Both the position numbers and the translations under genes were made by a program. Of a stretch of 64,000 bases of DNA, positions 35,334 to 47,965 are shown in pieces; position 1 is the stretch's first letter, and each line of letters opens with the position of its first letter. Under the pieces are notes generated by a model. It had not been told where the DNA came from. It was given only the letters and a program-made list of their open reading frames with translations, and searched no databases. Source of the DNA: Nissolia schottii (lineage: Eukaryota; Streptophyta; Magnoliopsida; Fabales; Fabaceae); assembly GCA_003254905.1 (NCBI GenBank), contig QANU01001220.1:1-64000 (forward strand), given 5' to 3'.

Positions 35334-36377
35334 TGGACTCTGCCTGAGTAAATGAATAGTAGAGACCACGTCGAGTTTCCACTAAGAACGAAGTCGTTCT
35401 TACCCCCACTCGTGTATGACTCCAGATCGTAGCAATGACTTACCTGCCTGCAAAAGATGTATGGTTATTCACTCGTACCCAACAACGCAACTTCCACATG
35501 GACACCCTAATTGAGACGTGTACGTTCGCGCCAGCGAACCTGCCCAATGAGCCTGAGCCGCAGGCCGCCCCACCTAGGCGGAGACTCCGAGGACCCGGAG
35601 GACCTGGATCCTCCCCGATGCGTCCAGGAGGTAGCAATCGCGACCCGATCCACCTCAATGGCGAGAATGAGGTGCCCCCGTCTGAGCGCGAGCCGGAGGC
35701 TGAGCCAGTTGCAGATCCAGAGATATCTATTCTGCTAGTCTGAGGACGAGGCCACCGGACCACTGCGCGGAAGAAGGTGACTCCAGCCTTGCCGCGCCGA
35801 TTCGCGCACCGAGACTTTACGACGGTGTCGGCATTGTCCAGCGACGACGAGCCCAGGGAGGACGATCCAGCGGAGCAGGAGGAGGACTCAGAGGAGTAGA
35901 TGGTTACAGGACCCCGGTAGTACCCATAAGAGTAGGTTTGTACCGTACATGAAATGAGTAGTTACCATTCGTGTACGTAGATTATGTAGATTTTTATGTA
36001 TGTATATTATGTTTAAACTGGCATGTATAATTGCACTACTAGCCGTTGTGTAACAAGAACGGTACGATTGGATTACGTATATGTATGTATGTGATTTCGG
36101 GCCCTTATGTGCACTTCTGCCGATGGTCACCATACGACAGGTATGTATTCGCACTTCCCTTACCTTTTTCTATGCCATTAAGTGACGTATTACCCGTATG
36201 GCTCTTTATTTTCTAGCATCCATACTTACGAAAGAAATTTCAAAATGACCCATATTTTTGGTAAACCCTAGTTTGGAAAGTTAACTTAGAACAATAGTAG
36301 TTCACAGCACCAGAAGATCACCACCTAGTCTGGAAGGCTTATGACTTAAGCATAGGCCAACTAGCTAGGGTGTTTCA

Positions 36378-36785
36378 CTCATATGCTTTAGTCCATGTCA
36401 TGATTGCCTTTGAATTGTTGACCACACATGGGCCATTCTTTGCCATGTATTTATGTTGTCTCTTGGCCGAATTTGTAGCCAAGAATTTTAGGGCCACATA
36501 CTGATCAATTTTGATCAGATTCGGTCGTTACCGATTCTGGTACTTTGCATATGGTTAATCTAAGGTATTTGAAAACTTGTCTCTGTAAGAGTACGTTTTA
36601 CAGACACTTTAGATATACCATTGCACTTGAATGACAAAAAAGATTTATTCTAGTGTTTGCAGAGTTTTATGAAACTGAACAGAATTATTTCTACAGACAT
36701 TTTTAACCCAAAAGCTCGTGTGAGAGCTTGTTTCTCCTATTTAATTTATGAAATCTTTACTAAGGAAAAAAAATGGGATGTTGCA
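36378..36785 (-). mobile_element. Tekay-like LTR fragment
   Basis: The right end, reverse-complemented, reads TGCAACATCCCATTTT, an LTR start; the sequence to its left resembles 52950-53260 (GAAACTGAAC, CAGAATAATTTCTAC, CACTAAG..GGGATGTT). It abuts T2 and could be the older LTR into which T2 inserted. Confidence 0.5.
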
Positions 36786-37915
36786 TAGGCAGAGATTGAC
36801 ATGGATGTTAAGTGCTAAGGGAATGTGTAGGGATTACGAAACGAAGTTAGATTCAAAGTTTTTAATCTAGGTGTTGTTATTAGTAAAGACTTGTGGGTGG
36901 CAACGACCCATTGCTATTGATCCAAATGTGGGCAATGTTGAGGAGTAGAGGTCGAGGCAAGGAGAGAGAAGAAGGAGACTAGATATACGGGTGCGGTGTT
37001 TCCCAATCTAGTCGTCCTTCGACGATGAAAAGATGATGGTGGTTGGTAGGTGGGTGATGATAGTCATCCTTCAAGCTTAGTGAGGTAGGTGGGTGGCGTG
37101 GATGATAGTGATGGTGGCTGTTGACAATGGAAGGCAAAGGGAGAAAAAGACAAGATAAAAGGACAAAGAAATAAGAGAAGTGGAAAAGAGAGGACTTTTA
37201 AGAGTTTTTTTTTAGAAAAAAGGACAAAATAATAAATTGCTTAAATTTTTCTTAAAAAAAATTATTACAAAGACCATTTTGGTCACTAAGTTAGCAGAGA
37301 CCAAGTTAGCCTTTGCCACTGTTTAATATATTGTGCATTGAGAACTTTTATGCCCATTACCGTAGAAAATTCATTGCACTAGTGCCAACTTAGTTGTTTT
37401 TTCTTTTATTTTATTTCTTTCCAACAAAACTAAAAGTACCCTAATTATACTTTCCGATTGAGTAGTTTTCGAACATCACCGAGAGACAGCTTGTCCTGCA
37501 CACTATATTATAAATGCAACTCAATTTTTATTCTAATTTGGATCCAGTCTACAATCGTCTTTCAAGGACTCTGCAAAAAATGTTGAATTAAATGATGAAA
37601 ACAGGTTCTGGGCTGAGTAGCAAGAACTAGTGCGGGTCGTGCCTTTTAGGTGGCCAAAGTAGAGTTGAAACGTGTGGCAAAGGGATGCAATACAGACTAG
37701 AAGACTAGAACATAAGGATGCTAGGGTCTCTGAAACCTGTAATAAAATTATTACCTTAAAATTACTTGTTTTGAATTCTCTCTCGCCTTTTCAATATCTC
37801 GAGGTTTTGGGACTAGGATTAAAATCACACTATGATCTGAAACTCTCGTAGGAGCTTCAAAGCATACAACATGTATCAACTAGTTTCCCATATGCTTGTA
37901 CCCTCCTCATCCTGA
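36786..37915. other. Spacer downstream of the phosphorylase gene
   Basis: No gene or clear element. The segment 37200-37320 (AAGACCATTTTGGTCACTAAG and nearby A/T runs) has the feel of a decayed transposon end. The 3' untranslated region of the host gene is expected within the first few hundred bases below 37916, but no clear AATAAA signal was identified. Confidence 0.5.
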
Positions 37916-40900
37916 CTATGGAACATTTACTTCTCTGAGAACCAGCGCAGCATCTTCCGGGAAAACAGGATTTATGTAACACCCAGTTCCAATCTCAAAA
38001 CCCGCTGTCACAGTTAGTTGAGGTACTATCTGTATGAACCAATGATTGTATGCTAACTCTGACCCATTAACATGCAATGGACTAGTGTGAATCATAAAAT
38101 TGAACGGTGGATTGTTCAACTGCAAAGACATCTTTCTAAGCATTTGTTTCAACAAACCTCCAAGATCAACTGCCTGCAAAATGAATGTCAAGAAAATAAT
38201 AATCATCCTTTTGGCTTCAAAAACCCTGAACAGCAGAAATTAAAAAAATGAATATATCGTTGATAAATAGTGCACGAGCTCTAGCTATGGCAGCAGAAGG
38301 AGGATCAAAGCTATGCTAAACCCAAGGCATTGCAAAATCCACAGCATATAGCAAACTATCTGTGCTGTTACCAGGAAGTTCTATAGGCACTATCATTATA
38401 AAACTACAAAATCCCGGTGTCTGTCAATTAATCCAAAAGAAAAAAAACATAGCTTTTGGGGCAATTAATCTTTCTTTTTCTTCCCTAAAGTCAGGGACAC
38501 AATTTCATATAAGAACTTCATATCAAGAAATTTTGGGGCATAAAGTACATGACGGAACTAGATTCTCTAATCTCTTCCCTTCCTCTCTTCTCAGCTCACC
38601 ACCCACTGCCCCTGCCGACGCCACCATCACCAATGCACCTCTGTCGCCGCCCTATCACCATGGTGACCAATGAAGGCTTGGCTCTTCTCCCTTGTATATC
38701 CTCCCTATCCAAAACAAACGATTGCAGGTGGTGGTCGTGCAGCAGAGGAAGCAAGCAATGACAACAAATCCAAACATTGGCGGCTATGAAAGATTTGAAA
38801 GGGAAGCAAGCCAGCGATGGTGGAGGAGATGCATCGTCACGATACGATCACCGTGGTCACTTTGACACTTGCTGCCACGAAATGTGTCTTCCACCGCGAC
38901 TTCTCCCTTCACTGCAACCGAGATCTCCACAACTCCTACCTCCTCTTTCAGTAGAGACGACTCCTTCCTCTTCATGGCGTGGTCACCTTCCAAGCGCGTC
39001 TTCGATCTATCTCTATTCAGATCGTAGCGGGTTGCATTGTCTTCATCGCGAGCTACTTCTGCTGGTGCGATCTCAGTTGTCTCGTACAATTTTGTTTCCT
39101 CTTGATTTGTTGATGTTGATTTGTTGGTGGTGGTGGGTGGAGGTGGTGATGCCTATGGAGTTGATGGTGGGTGGCGATGGACTTTTTGGTGGTGAGGGTG
39201 AAGATGAGAGCGAGGGGGAGGAGAGAAGAGGGTGAAGTTGAGGAAGAAGACTGCGGAAAGGATTTGGGAACTAGGGTTTTCTTTTTTCATTTTGGATCAG
39301 ATCAAATTTAGGGTCATGAGTTAGGTATGGGTGGGTTGAGTTAAGGGTCATGTGCATTGCACTTGACCTGCTTAATTGCCATGTCAACAGTTAATAGCCT
39401 AACAAGATAGCAGAGACTAAACCCAAAAAAAATTTAGAGGGACGATTTTCTAACGAAAAATTTTGAAGGGGTAAAACACAAAATCCGCAATTTTTTAGGG
39501 ACTAAACACATATTTAACCCAAATCAATTTTAGTAGAATCAAGTTGATGCAAAACCCCCACTTGCAAACTCTAATCCAAACACACCCTTAACTGTTTTGA
39601 AGTTTCAACACGGGCAAATCTTATGAAAGAAGTGTTTGATGTATTTTATGGTTAACTTATACTTTGGATGATTGTCGAGTTGTATGAGTCGTATTTTTCA
39701 TTAACATTGGTGGTTTCAATGGTCATTTTGAATTATACTAAATATATCTAATATACCTGGTGGGAAAAAGCTTAATTGTGGTTGTGATTGTGAATCTAAT
39801 ATAAGTGCACTGCTATAGCAATCAGAGCCCCAACGGCAAAGTTCTATCCGTACAACAACTGCTCATAAGGAACACAGAGAAATACTATTCCGTTTATCAC
39901 AAATGAAGCAAACACGAAAGCATCTGTTAATTAGTTTAGTTCTACGACACCTGACAGTTTCCCTATTAGAACTTTGTGTCCCCAGTTCTGATACTTTTTA
40001 AGCAGTCCATATCATTTCTCATATGATTTCAAGCACATAAATGCAATTATATTCTAAGAATATTATAATATCAGTAGAAATAACTAACAGCCTAACAACA
40101 TTTCAAATCTACGTGCTCGATATGTTTATGTCCCATGCATTTATGCAATCATCTGAGGGCTGCAGAACCCATAACAATTAGCATTGACTCTTCAATTAAC
40201 CTTACATCCATATCTAATATCAGATGCATTATAATGAAATAAAAATAAATATTTCGCACCATTAATAGAATTTAGGACAAATTAAGTGCTACCTTTTCAA
40301 CATCCAAGTCATGGAAATGAGCAGAATGATACCGGGGAACAATCCATATCTCAAAAGGAAATGTAGCAGCAAAGGGAACCATTGAAAAGAAGTTGGTTGA
40401 TGAATCAATCAAAAGATCCTCATGTTGAATTTCACAAATACAACATTTTCCAGTCTGATCAAAACAATCCTTCATGTTTCCTAGACGGGCAGAAACATTT
40501 GGAGGAATAATTGGCAGGGCCAGCATCTGACTGTGAGAATGGCTCATTGATGCACCAGCTGAAGCACCATGGTTTTTAAACACCTTAAAAGATTAATAAA
40601 TCAATTCATACATGATATTAATATGAAACATACAAGAAGAAGAAGAAGAAGAAAAATGATAAAAGTGTAGCCATTATTATTTACAAAGAATAATGCAAGA
40701 CTACATTAATTGCAAATTTTGAAGTCATTATAGACATTGATAGAAGTGCAGCCTGAAAATACCATTTGATTAAAACACACATTATTTTAACAGTAAATAT
40801 GCACATAATTATAGGTAAGTATGTGAATGTGCTATTGCTTATAGAGTTATAGCAGAGAAGTTTTACTACCCAATGAAGAATGAACAATTATAATGTCTAC

Positions 40901-42110
40901 AGGTCACAGCTCAATACTGCACATTCGAAATGGACTGAAATATGGGCCCATTTGGAGGGGGTTTTTTTATTAAAAAAAAAAGTACTCTTTTTCTAATAAT
41001 AATAATAATAATAATAATAATAAGTACTTTTATAATTTTATTGCAGTGCCTTTTCTATAAGCTCTACAAAAAAGGTGCTTTTTTCTTTTAAGCTAATACT
41101 AATGAGCCCCATATTGATATTAGATCCAAATAAATCCACTTCGGAACTTCATCGACGGGGTAGCCTGACATTGAAAATTATAAACACAAGATATTAAGAC
41201 ATTGCCACAGTTGAATGCAATGCAAAGCAGGAACGGAACTGTGGTAACAAGCTGATTGCAAATCACGGTCACCCAAACAAGAGCCGAAACTTCAAAAGCA
41301 ACATCATATTTTAAGTTAAATAGAATCATAAACAGCCTTCTTTTTAAACCAAATAAATATAATCCCGGATCACCTGAACATCTTGTCGATAAAACAGGGC
41401 ATCAAAGAAAAAATAAAAAAAACAATCCCAGGCGATAGTGATCATGCCATAACACTGAAAGCAAAACCTAAAGCAAGTGATTGCACACATCACCCAATCA
41501 CAGCATCAAACCTCACAAGAATACGGCGAACAAAGCCTCATCGTGTCCATCTTTGAGCGCAAGTTGTGCCCAAGGAATTAAACAAAGCATCGAAGCCAGA
41601 GAATCACACAAGAGAACCAACCTGCACATATTTGATGGAGCCATGGCTGGCGAGTTGTTCGATTCTCTTGGTATGAGCGAGGAAAACCTGGCCGATCTCT
41701 TCGGGCGACAGATCCGACAGCTGAACCGAGTGAACCGGCGTCTCAATGACCACGTCGTGGAACCCGAACCCGTCCAGAACCGCCGAACCGGATCGGGCAT
41801 GGGCAGAAGCGTGCGCGGTGTGAAATTGGTCTTGGAGGTCGCGGGAGAGAGCGGGGTAGAGGTTCTGGATGACCCGGATCCTCCAATCCGGGTTATCGGG
41901 CGGGACCCGGAAGATCTCGGGTGCGCACTCGTGCTCATTGCCGATGCAGAAGGGGCATTGTTGTTGTTGTTGTTGTTGGTTTGATACAGCGGGGGATTTG
42001 GATTTGAAATCGGAGGGCCTTTTGGCTCTGGCGGGTGAGAATATGACCCAGCGGTTAGAGACGGCGTCTTTCCTCAGTTCAGGGTTTCGATTACCACTGG
42101 AAGTTGCCAT
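37916..42110 (-). CDS. ADP-glucose phosphorylase / GalT-like protein, three exons
   Basis: Exons 42110-41622, 40583-40293 and 38173-37916 join in frame (163+97+85 residues, 345 in all), with GT/AG junctions CAG|GTTGGT, AAG|GTGTTT, AAG|GTAGCA and GCAG|GCAGTT. The protein belongs to the HIT-superfamily GalT family and resembles the Arabidopsis At5g18200 type (351 residues), which moves AMP from ADP-glucose to phosphate through a His-AMP intermediate. Visible ligands: CPFC (C52, C55), H127 in ETPVHSV and H178 for zinc; the active-site HSHSQ has nucleophile H180 and Q182. Exon 3 holds the conserved NHWFIQIVPQ and FEIGTGCYINPVFPED stretch. A run of seven Gln (45-51) sits directly before CPFC. No stops or frameshifts, so the gene looks functional. 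It is the only intact host gene seen; the location is probably plastid or cytosol, not decidable here. Confidence 0.93.
38480..39530. mobile_element. Possible decayed DNA transposon in intron 2
   Basis: The right edge, read in reverse, starts GGGTTAAATATGTGTTTAG followed by TCCCTAAAAAATTG. This is like the terminal repeat of several plant DNA transposons of the GGGTTAAATATG type. I could not find a convincing matching left end, so the limits are guesses. The G/C-rich frames at 38777-39235 and 38784-39089 show no known domain. Confidence 0.3.
40634..41030. repeat. Microsatellites in intron 1 of the phosphorylase gene
   Basis: An AAG run (about 40634-40653) and a TAA run (about 40997-41024), separated by ordinary intron sequence. 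Confidence 0.7.
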
Positions 42111-42364
42111 CTCAAGCTGTTGTCAGTAGTAGTATACTAGTTTCGAGTCTCAACTCTGGTGTTTAACCTTAAACCTCATTTTGCTCATTGGTACACCACC
42201 ACTCACCCCGCACCTGATTCTTGCGTGAATTTTCTAGCTTACACTCAAGTTGAACACTATTTTTAGCCCCATTGAATAACTATTTTTTTTTTATCAACAA
42301 ATATTTTACAAAAGAAAAATGATCGGTGTACACTTTATAATATGTTACCTCAGTCATTCACAGC
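42111..42364 (-). promoter_or_regulatory. Upstream region of the phosphorylase gene
   Basis: About 250 bp between the start codon and a minisatellite. No confident TATA box is visible. A retroelement LTR begins only about 690 bp upstream of the ATG, so native promoter sequence is short. Confidence 0.4.
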
Positions 42365-42745
42365 ATGCACAAATATTTTAAATTATCATGTGCAAACATT
42401 TTTAATATATTACACAAACATTTTTAATTAGCATGCACAAGCGTTTTAAACTGTTGTGTGCAAACATTTTTAATTATGGTGAATAAACATTTTTAATTAA
42501 CATGCACAAACCTTTTATTAGGGTGCACAAACATTTTTAATTATCGTGCACAAACATTTTAATTAATATATCACACAAATATTTTTACTTAATATACACA
42601 AACTTTTTATTATGGTGCACAAACATTGTTAATTATCATGTACAAACATTCTTAACTAACATATGCAAACTTTTTATTATGGTGCACAAACATTTTTAAT
42701 TATCGTGCACAAACAGTTAAAAATGTTTGTGCACAACAGTTCAAA
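42365..42745. repeat. Minisatellite, TGCACAAACATTTTTAATTA units
   Basis: About 15 imperfect units of 20-26 bp with core GCACAAACATTTTTAATTAT. The end turns into an inverted copy (GTGCACAAACAG then AAATGTTTGTGCAC), giving a potential hairpin at 42704-42738. Confidence 0.85.
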
Positions 42746-42799
42746 ATGTTTATGCAAATAGATAGAGTGGGTGGAGAGTGTGGAACATGGGAAGCAATG

Positions 42800-45057
42800 T
42801 GTAACATCCTAGGTAGCAGCTTATGCTAAAGTCATACTCCGCATCCGCTAGGTTGTTATCCGTTGTGTGAGAATACTCATAGTCCCTAGCTATCGGTGGA
42901 AAATATTTCTGTTATCTCAAAATATGGACCCCTTTTTTTTCTTACCATAAGTTCCTTTTGTATTCCAATTAAGAGCAATGCGCGTGAGAGTTATATCTTA
43001 TGCTCTGTACGTGCAAATAACGGGATTATAGTAGGCGAATAACAGAGCTATAGTGGAATTAGCAAACATTCGTGCACAATCTACAAACACTGGGTCCATT
43101 GGTCATTAATTCACAGTTAATGTACAATCATTCGTACATACTTGTTCATACATACTAGTTCTAAAAAATACATGCAATACAGTAGTTAACATACATATAT
43201 ACATGTTCATTAGGTCAAACAAAAAGGCGGTTGCAGCTCAAGTTAGCAAAACGGTCGTAGGAGACGTCAACTGGTCATGGGGTGCTCCGGCATTACTCCT
43301 CAAGTTCAGGGTCAGTGTCTTCCTCCTCCTGGTTCTCATCCTCGTCCTCCTCTTCTTCCGATGAGTCCTCGCTCATCGGGTCATCCTCTGCGGGTTCGTC
43401 CGCTTCAGCCGGGGGAGTTCCTGGGATAGCTGGCCAGTCCCTGTGCACTATGGATGAACCGACTTCGTATCGTAGGCGCGTGGTGCGAACTGTTAACGGT
43501 AGAAGAAAGCAACTCTCTTCCGGGCTCCTCGGCGATACAGCTGTCTCAGAGGTCGGGGCGGCCAGGAATTGGGGTCAATCTCGACGTCTTTCTTGTAGGG
43601 AAGAGGTTCTTCCTTTTCGACGTCAATGAGGATGGGTTCGTCAGCTATGATCCTGGGCCTGCGGGGGCTGCTGGTGCTGTCTGCAGAGAGCTAGGGCACT
43701 CCACGACTAGATATGTCCACGTCTCCGCGACATCCCGCCGTCTTGGGGTCTCGGTGCCTAATCTTGCTGCGGAGGATCTTCCGCTTCTTCGGCGAAAGGC
43801 TCATGAGGTTCTCCTAGAATCACAAGTGAGTGGGGGTGAAAACTCGTTCCTAGTTGATAACTGTGGGCCAATAAGGGTCTGATTAACTCAGTTATGATTC
43901 CAGCCACTCAGGAGATCTCTAGGTGTTCATGCCTACTAGAATCCCTACTGATTATTATCTGGCCTAAAGTCCTGAGTAGCTTTATCTATATTACTAGGTG
44001 ATGGGGATCACTAATCTTTAACTTACCTAGGTGTTCGCGCTTGTTATCATTACTCGCATAGAACGTCTCGTGCGTGTCAGTGGACACTTACTTAATGCAT
44101 TCATAATCATACCCATATACATCTATCACATACGTATCATGCATGAAGGGCAAGGGTTTCTCTTACGGCCTATGGTTGTGTCCTTTCATTCTTGGATGCC
44201 GTCACTCCCATGTAGACTGTGGGATCGTCATCCATTTTCCAGCTACAACGCGCTTATAACCATGCTGCTAGTAGAATGGCTGGAGTGTACCCTTATAGTA
44301 ACACTAGGAGCGAGGCTCATATGCGTCCGAACTTCATGGACGACTTTCTGGTATTTACGTCTGAACTTCGTGGAAGGCTTTCTTTCTTTCTCATACCCGA
44401 AATTCGTGGACATCTTACCGTCTTTTAAACGTCATGACGTAAAAGCTCAAGCGTTTCTTTCTTTCCTTACTTTCTTTTCTCTCGTACCGTGTTAAAACCC
44501 GCGTTCAGGTCAAAGCCCGCGTATCACACTCATAAATCAGTCCTTCTTGCTAGACTGGGAAGGGCTTGTCAAATGTGACGTGCCAAGATAGGGATGCCCT
44601 ATTATATAACTAGGTCCTTTCTTCAAGGTACACCGACTCTTGGTGGTCAAGCCTTCTTAAGAATTTACCAGTTCCTTATATTCAATTATCATCTTTTAAA
44701 CATTAGGTCCTTCAACACTAGTGATCTATAGTTGCCCTACCCTTACAGCAACTATGCCTCATGATGCATGCACTACTCGGTGTCAATAATCTTTTGATGC
44801 TTTATCATTTTGGGGTGGCCTAGAGTGTTCAGACGGGATGATGTGGTTTCATAAACTAGTTACAACCTTCTTAGGCTTTTGGACAAGTCTAGTTAGGGCC
44901 CTAGGGTTCTCAGGCCGCTCAGCGCCCTGCCTATCCACTCAGCGCCCTTGTGGCCGCTCAACCCCCTGCTGTGCCGCTTAGCACTTCCCTGAGCTCCCTC
45001 AGGTTCTGAACCATCCTTATCCAAACTTACGTGGCTTCCAGGTCACAGGCCACTCAG
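42800..45057 (-). mobile_element. Tekay-like LTR T3, 5'/3' parts only
   Basis: Begins TGTAACATCCTAGGTAGC, the minus-sense LTR end. It carries G/C-rich sequence at 43280-43900 with open frames lacking known domains, and a decayed CGCTCAGCG cluster at 44912-45000. It is interrupted at 45058 by another LTR end. Confidence 0.6.
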
Positions 45058-45403
45058 TGAAACACCCTAGCTAGCTAGTCTGTGCTTAAGTCGCAAACTC
45101 GCTCACTAAGTTGTTATCTGCTTTGGTTGGGATAGTACTTAGTCTCAAGTAAGAGTTTAAAAGTAGCGTTACTTAGAAAATACGGACCAATATTAAACTT
45201 TCTCTTATATACAACGTAGTATAAATTAGAGACTCGTATTCGTAGAACATGTATCGCGAGTAATGGCGTAACATGCTTAACTATTACTAAAAGAGATAAC
45301 AAACATCTAAACATACTTTCAACCATTGGTCCATAACATATGGTCACAACCAGATACATAAGTACTAACATAGTTGTCACGTACAAATATTTAACACAAA
45401 AGT
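45058..45403 (-). mobile_element. Tekay-like LTR fragment T4
   Basis: TGAAACACCCTAGCTAGC start, matching the first 350 bp or so of T1, cut at 45404 by the start of T5. Confidence 0.65.
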
Positions 45404-47412
45404 TGTAACATCCCGCTTTCTCACTGTACGGATAATTAGTGTAATAAATAATTATAAGGTGATTAAGGAGGCGAGAAAATTTAATTATTACCTTTAATTC
45501 ATAAGAATCATCTTTAACTCATAAGAATAGCATTTAAAATTGAGGTGTCATGACCGGCGAATTTTTCAGAGCCTTAAGACGATTTCCGGACCAATCGGGA
45601 ATTTTTCCGGATACCGAAAGTAACCGTAAAATATACTAATAAAATAATAATTCCCCGAATACCTCCACCGGACTCAACTATTAATCAGGGAAAATTAGTA
45701 GAGTGCGAAGGTATGTCCGGATTATTTTTCGGACATCCGCACGTCAAGTACCGAGACTACGAAAAACAAAAACACGACCAAGCATGATCAAAATTGGACT
45801 GACAGGATCATGTTTATCCATAGTAGATATTTACATATAATATACTATTATATAATATAATAATAACTATAAATAGTAATTATAATAATATAATAACAAT
45901 ATATGATATATATACACACACATAATATAAAAAGAAAAAAAAGTATAATCTAATATATATGTATATATGTGGACGGTGGAGGGGGGCTGTATGTACCCCC
46001 TGACACCAAATTCCACTTTTCTTTCTTTTACTTGTTTCTTTGTTTTCTTTTGTTCCCCCCTGAAGCCATTATTCATTTTCGTTTTTTTCCTCTCCCCACC
46101 TAACGCCATTTTCTTCTTCCATCTTTGTTTCTTTTACTTTTCTTTCTTTTCTTTCCTGAAGCTTAGGCTTCACTTCCTTGTTTCCTTGTATCTTTGTTTC
46201 TAATTTCACTTTGCTTTCTTTTCTTAATTCTTGGGTTTCTTTCTTTCACCCCTGACCCTCTTTCTTATTTTCCTTCCCCTGAAGCTTTAAGCTTCGTTTC
46301 CTTATTTCTTTGCTGCTGTGCTTCTTCGTTTTCTTTCTTTGGCTGCTCCGTTCGTGCACTGCTGTGATGTTGTTGGACGCCGGAAAAATAGCAAGATCAT
46401 TATGGAAGCGCTCAGGGAAATTTCCTCTTCACTTCTACTGTTTCCAAACTGGATTTGGAGGTGGGTAGTCTGATCACCCCTATCTATGTGATTTTTAACT
46501 GTATATTTATGTATGTATTTTTGAGTAGGAAAAATTAGAAATATTATGAGAAAAATATGGAGTTAATGATGCTTGAAGGATTTGTAGAAATATTGAGGTT
46601 AGGAAAATATAACTGTGCTGGCTGGAACTGTGTAGGAAGCCTCAGTAAGCATTGAGAGAAGAAATTATATTTTTGGGACGCTGTGACTTTTTCGCTGAGT
46701 GGTCGAGCATAGGACGACTTCCCCTACAGTTCTTCCTCACCGGACAGCTCCCCACAGGTGGGTAACTCTAGTTCCTCACCTGTTTGATGGTGAATAAGTG
46801 TTATGTGCTTTTATGTGTATGTATGTGAATTTTGATTATATGAACATATATGTTAGAAATGATAATAGGGCTTAGGAAGATGATTCTGAAGGGTCTTGTG
46901 ACTTGGATTAGATAGGATTAATATGTGTAAAATATGTGTGAGAACTCAAGCAGGTTCCATGGGAGGAAGGGGGAAGAAATGGAAGAAAATATGCATTCTG
47001 TTTTTTAGGTCTCGCCAGGGACTGCTAAGCTGTTGGATGTCACTGCTGAGCGGCCTGGTGCTACCGCGGATAAGGAGGAGGATAAGGATGGGAAGATATT
47101 TTCTTTAAGGCAGTGGAGATATTTTCAAATAGCTAAGCGATGTAACTCTTACCGCTGAGCGATAAGAGCCCTATCGCTGAGTGATCTTATGTTAAACGTT
47201 GAGCGCAAAGGCCCAAACCGCTGAGCGAACATCAGTTTTCGCTGAGCGGCTTGAGACCAGAAAGTCTTATGGAACCTCTTGAGGCACATAGTCCAGTATT
47301 TATCTCTATATCTGTGATTGATAACTGAATTATATGAAGTATATGTTATATGTGAAGAAAATGTTCTGAACATGCAAATTACATGTAGTCTGTGATATAA
47401 TCTGTAGCATTC
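45404..47412 (+). mobile_element. Tekay-like LTR T5, interrupted
   Basis: Starts TGTAACATCCCGC on the plus strand. It holds the U3 phrase GTCCGGATTATTTTTCGGAC (about 45716-45735), AT-rich and pyrimidine-rich blocks (45830-46340), two copies of a GGTGGGTA phrase (46457 and 46756), and CGCTGAGCG motifs at 46690-47250. The last part matches T1 reversed (to about 5925). It breaks off at 47412. No genes. Confidence 0.65.
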
Positions 47413-47964
47413 TGACACACACTAAAACGTCGTTAATTTCAGTGCGCAATCAAATAATAATTTATCAAACTAAATCAACCCCAAAAACGTAGTAAAAGGG
47501 GCTAACCTAGGTCGTCTCTCAAGGAAGCAATTAGAACCAATTGAAATTGCAATTAAAAAGGGGGGTTTGGATTGATGAACAAAAATAAAGCAAAATAAAA
47601 GTAAGTTAACAATGATAAAAAAACAATATCCTGCATACGGTGTTTCTAGATCAAGGATTAATTGTCATTGGTTCCTAATTAATTATTCATAAGGGGATGT
47701 TGTTTATTAGTTGAAATCTCTAACTAATACGCAATTCACCTAAGAGACTACGATCGTCAATCCCCTAAGCATTTATCAATATAGGAATTAAAACTAAGAT
47801 CTCAGCATTAAAAACCTATATCAATTATGTTCCAATTGCACAACCTAATTAAATCTAATTAGTTTCCCAAAAAGTTCCCAAATCCTAAATCAATAAATCC
47901 TACAATCGTCAAGATCTATCAACCTAGAATTAACCCTAACCAATAACATGCGATCGCTATATTA
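47413..47964 (-). mobile_element. Truncated LTR of another Ty3-like family
   Basis: Begins TGACACACACTAAAACGTCG and contains GGCTAACCTAGGTCGTCTCT; reversed, this is the U5-type phrase seen in many plant Ty3 LTRs. It ends at the N at 47965. Family not identified; orientation inferred from the U5 phrase. Confidence 0.5.
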
Positions 47965-47965
47965 N

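Larger units (their letters stand above)
16748..36377 (+). mobile_element. LTR T2, Tekay-like, hosting element B
   Basis: Starts TGTAACATCCCGAC and ends CTAGCTAGGGTGTTTCA, the same termini as T1 in reverse. Removing the nested element B (17929-33225 and one ATGCA) leaves about 4.3 kb, longer than the 2.94-kb T1 partly because of an internal tandem duplication of about 1.15 kb. No matching duplication flanks it (TAAAA at left, CTCAT at right), so one end may be rearranged. No internal genes; the frame at 35435-35743 and its overlaps show no known domain. TATGTATG microsatellites lie near 33883-33930 and 35065-35115. Confidence 0.65.

Noticed and set aside
35435..35763. G/C-rich open frames in LTR T2 as a possible captured gene
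   Set aside because: Frames overlap on both strands, have no recognisable domain, and equivalent LTR regions (43280-43900) do not keep the frame.
38777..39235. A 152-codon frame in intron 2 of the phosphorylase gene
   Set aside because: Low-complexity, no domain, and overlapped by an antisense frame; more likely decayed transposon or intron sequence.
41513..41938. Long open frames on both strands over exon 1 of the phosphorylase gene (41481-41984 plus, 41513-41938 minus, 41869-42129 plus)
   Set aside because: They are antisense or shifted readings of the G/C-rich first exon; only the 42110-41622 frame carries the GalT motifs and joins the other exons.
45867..46203. Frames in the 45.8-46.3 kb LTR segment
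   Set aside because: They come from AT and TTC/TTTC-rich tracts, giving Phe/Ser or Lys-rich low-complexity readings.
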